Of a DNA stretch of 64,000 nt, positions 61,471 through 64,000 are shown one piece after another. The notes under the pieces were generated by a model. It was given only the letters and a program-made list of their open reading frames with translations. It was not told the DNA's origin and searched no databases. A program made the position numbers and the translations under genes. Source of the stretch: Sclerotinia nivalis (taxonomy: Eukaryota; Ascomycota; Leotiomycetes; Helotiales; Sclerotiniaceae); the NCBI GenBank assembly GCA_029531795.1, contig JAPEIS010000008.1:2046001-2110000 (forward strand), read 5' to 3'. Each line of letters begins with the position of its first letter. The stretch's first letter is position 1.

Positions 61471-63499
61471 ATGTCGACACCCATTTCCAATTTCCATTCC
61501 CAAACCCAAACTCAAACCTCCAATCCCACTCCCACCCCCACCCCCAAATCCACATCAAACCCCCCCAGTATCTCCATCTCCAACTCCTCAAACCACAAAG
61601 CCATCGAAATCTCTCCAGACCTCTCCGATCCAGATCCAGATCCGGACCTAACAACCGGCGATGAAGAAAAAGAAACAGCAGTTGAAGAAACTTTGGCGCA
61701 CAGAACAAGAACCAATGGAACTCAGGTGACGACCGCGAGTTGGAGGGCGTTAGGGCCGCCTCCGGATGGGGGTTTGCGGGCTTGGATACAAGGTGTGTTT
61801 TTGTGATTTCTTTGGTCATCTGGGGTTTTTTTTGCGGGTATGGAGGGTAAGGGGAGGGATTTGAGGAAGCGAGGGTGATGTGATGAGGGGAGGAGGAAGG
61901 TGGAGAATGGAGAAGAAGTGGTGGTAGTGATGAGAGCATAGGATTCAGTGTGCTTTTGGTGGAAGCACTCAAATATTCCAAGTGTACATTTCAAAGAACT
62001 TGCCACTGCAAGTGCAAGTACAAGTACAGGTACAAATGTGAATATGGATGCAAGAAGAAAAAAGGATAAGAAATGACAAAGAAAGACAAAAATCAAACCA
62101 AAAACACGTATATATTATATAAAATGGATTGGAGCAGATTCCTAAAAGAAATAATTCTGGTTCGTTAATAGAAATCAACAGAATATCACTAACTTCATGA
62201 CATCCAGTGATCCTCAGCCATCTTGTCATCATGAATACATGGTTAGTAACCCCCTCCCCCTACCAATACCCAACATCCAAACACTACTTCCTCAACCAAC
62301 CCTAACAACTATCCAGGGGTTTCATAAACTCCTTCGGCGTCTTCCAAACCTACTACGTAAGCACGCTCCAACGTCCCGCCAGCGACATATCCTGGATCGG
62401 CTCCATGCAAATCTTCCTCCTCTTCTTCGTCGGAACATTCACCGGACGCCTCACCGACGCCGGATATTTCCGCTCCGTATTCCTCATCGGTACGATCATC
62501 GGACTCGTAGGAATCTTCATGACATCCATCTCAACGACCTATTGGCAAGTATTTCTCGCCCAAGGAATCTGCATGGGTCTCGGGAATGGCTGTTTATTTT
62601 GTCCGGCCCTGGCCACCTTAAGTACGTATTTTAGTACGAAGAAGAGTTTGGTGATTGGGATTGCGGCGGCGGGGAGCGCGACCGGTGGTGTCATTTTTCC
62701 TATTATGGTGCAGCAGTTGTTACCCCGGATTGGATATGGATGGACCATGAGATCTTTGGGTCTCATTCAATTGGTGTGTCTTGGGGTTTGTAATATGGGG
62801 ATTAGACAAAGGGTTCCCCCTAGGAAGAGTGGTGCGTTGATTGATTATGCATCTTTTAAAGATGTTCCATACATGTTATTTACAGCTGGGATGTTTTTCG
62901 TAAGTAGCGAGCCGTACTAATATTAATATGATACATACTAATGCATAGCAAAATAGAATTTCTGGGGTTTATATTTTGGCTTTTATTACCTGGGAGCATA
63001 CGCAAGAACCATCATCGGATTACCTCTCGCAGAATCAATAAATATAATCATCATCCTCAACGCCGTAGGAGTAATCGGACGAATCCTCCCAAACCACCTC
63101 GCCGATCGCGTATTCGGCCCACTCAACACCCTAATCCCAATAACCATCATCGACAGCATCCTCTGCTTTTGCTGGATCGCCGTCTCATCTCGAGGGGGTT
63201 TATACGCATGGTCAGTAATGTACGGAATATTTGCGGCGGGAATCCAAGGACTGTTCCCAGCCACATTAAGCAGTCTCACGACGGATTTGCGCAAAGCCGG
63301 CGTGAGGATGGGAATGGTGTTTACGGTGGTGAGTTTTGCCGTGTTGACGGGTCCGCCTATCGGCGGCGTGTTGGTGCAGAGGAAACATGGGGACTACGAG
63401 TATGCGCAGATATTTGCCGCGGTGGATTTACTCATTGGAACGATATTTTTGTTCATGGCAAGGCTGGCTCGTTCCAGGAAGTGGCTGATGAAGATGTGA
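61471..63499 (+). CDS. MFS monocarboxylate-type transporter
   Basis: Exons 61471-61792, 62208-62241, 62317-62899 and 62957-63499 give 493 residues. The Asn/Thr/Pro-rich cytosolic N-terminus is about 100 residues and acidic near 50-75. The MCT/riboflavin-transporter signature begins at PPDGGLRAW, then SHLVIMNTWGFINSFGVFQTYY (built from the 34-bp exon), SDISWIGSMQIFLLFFVG, LTDAGYFRS, GLGNGCLFCPALA, STYFSTKKSLVIGIAAAGSA, GGVIFPIMV, FNFWGLYFGFYYLGAYAR, NAVGVIGRILPNHLADR and GPPIGGVLV, with about 12 membrane spans. Substrate cannot be read from sequence; monocarboxylates, riboflavin or a metabolite are options. Intron 1 (415 bp) is far longer than others here. Confidence 0.92.
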
Positions 63500-64000
63500 A
63501 CACTTGGAGTGTCGAATGCTGGCTGTGTAATAGAGAGTGTGTCGTCATTCGTCATTTGCGCGGCTATACTATACTATACTATACTATAGTCTGCCTACCT
63601 ACCGATATTCGTATCATGCAGTAGGTAGATTAAAATAAATATAAATATAAATATAAATACAAGTACCTAGGTATGTAGTAGGTTCAACAGTCTACGGAAC
63701 ACTCGGATATCCCCGGGAGCTTAATAATTATAATAATACTCTAATACCCCGACTCGTTCAACATACGAACTAAGATTAAACCCTCCTGGGGTGAAGAGGA
63801 ACTAGTTAGTACGAGCCTCATCAATCAATCAATCTCAGCCATCTGAGCCATCTGAGCCACAAGAAATGATGAAGCTTACTCTCGAGTTTCTCATCATCTA
63901 CTGGTATTGATTTTGATTTGATAATTTTCAAACTTTGTGCTTTAATTTTTATTATTCAAAGTTTTTGAACTGGATTTAAAGAGTAAAACTAAGAAAGAAT
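63500..64000. other. MFS 3' flank, simple repeats
   Basis: Contains CTATA pentamer repeats (about 63564-63588), AAATAT repeats (about 63634-63658) and ATCAATC/GCCATCTGA repeats (about 63820-63860). No gene before the window end. Confidence 0.55.

Noticed and set aside
61466..61981. 171-codon minus-strand ORF
   Set aside because: Antisense to the MFS first exon and intron; repetitive Trp/Gly text from CCA/CCC repeats.
1..64000. tRNA, rRNA or CRISPR arrays
   Set aside because: No tRNA B-box-containing cloverleaf, rRNA or spaced-repeat array was seen by eye; an automated tRNA scan could still find one.

Overview
This is a nuclear contig from a filamentous ascomycete. The genes have short GT-AG introns, mostly 45-130 bp with CTRAC-like branch points, separated by 0.3-2.5 kb of AT-rich spacer. 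The housekeeping proteins are clearly fungal. The gene style, together with a decayed TA-flanked Fot1/pogo-type transposon, suits a leotiomycete of the Botrytis/Sclerotinia kind. That placement is inference; no species can be named from the sequence alone.

Layout. (a) 1-18770 is an accessory region. It holds five related genes of unknown function, one truncated by the window edge, that share a core of about 60-75 residues (pattern D-[ILM]-x2-A-x2-G-x-P-x3-K-F, then F-D-W-[DN]-[DN]-x4-[IV]-x2-L-N). Among them lie a secreted Ser/Thr-rich protein and a royal-jelly/yellow-like secreted protein whose second intron has no AG acceptor. (b) 19825-29026 holds two large secretory-pathway genes: UDP-glucose:glycoprotein glucosyltransferase ending in KDEL, and coatomer alpha (COPI). 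(c) 30635-46259 is a dense run: DPH7-like diphthine methylesterase, a DUF1917-type protein, a TLDc/OXR1 protein, uroporphyrinogen-III synthase, the ERV1 sulfhydryl oxidase, an acidic orphan protein, phospholipid:diacylglycerol acyltransferase (C-terminal KDEL) and the NatC catalytic subunit NAA30. (d) 47641-54277 holds condensin subunit 1 and Cdc7 kinase, divergently transcribed from about 350 bp, then ribosomal protein uL15. (e) 54278-61470 is a gene-poor decayed tract: a pseudogene of a multi-spanning fungal membrane-protein family, a 1.85-kb Fot1/pogo-like element with 58-bp inverted repeats and only nonsense-type damage, and minisatellites. (f) 61471-63499 encodes an MFS monocarboxylate-type transporter.

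The most novel item is the family of five dispersed paralogues in the first 19 kb. The core repeats in five different protein contexts (Q-rich, acidic, Ser-rich, long N-terminal extension, compact). Two copies continue into a Myb/SANT-like segment, and two share a 6-7 codon first exon with a phase-0 intron. No characterised family was recognised. Exon boundaries were derived by reading-frame closure and splice consensus, not from transcripts.
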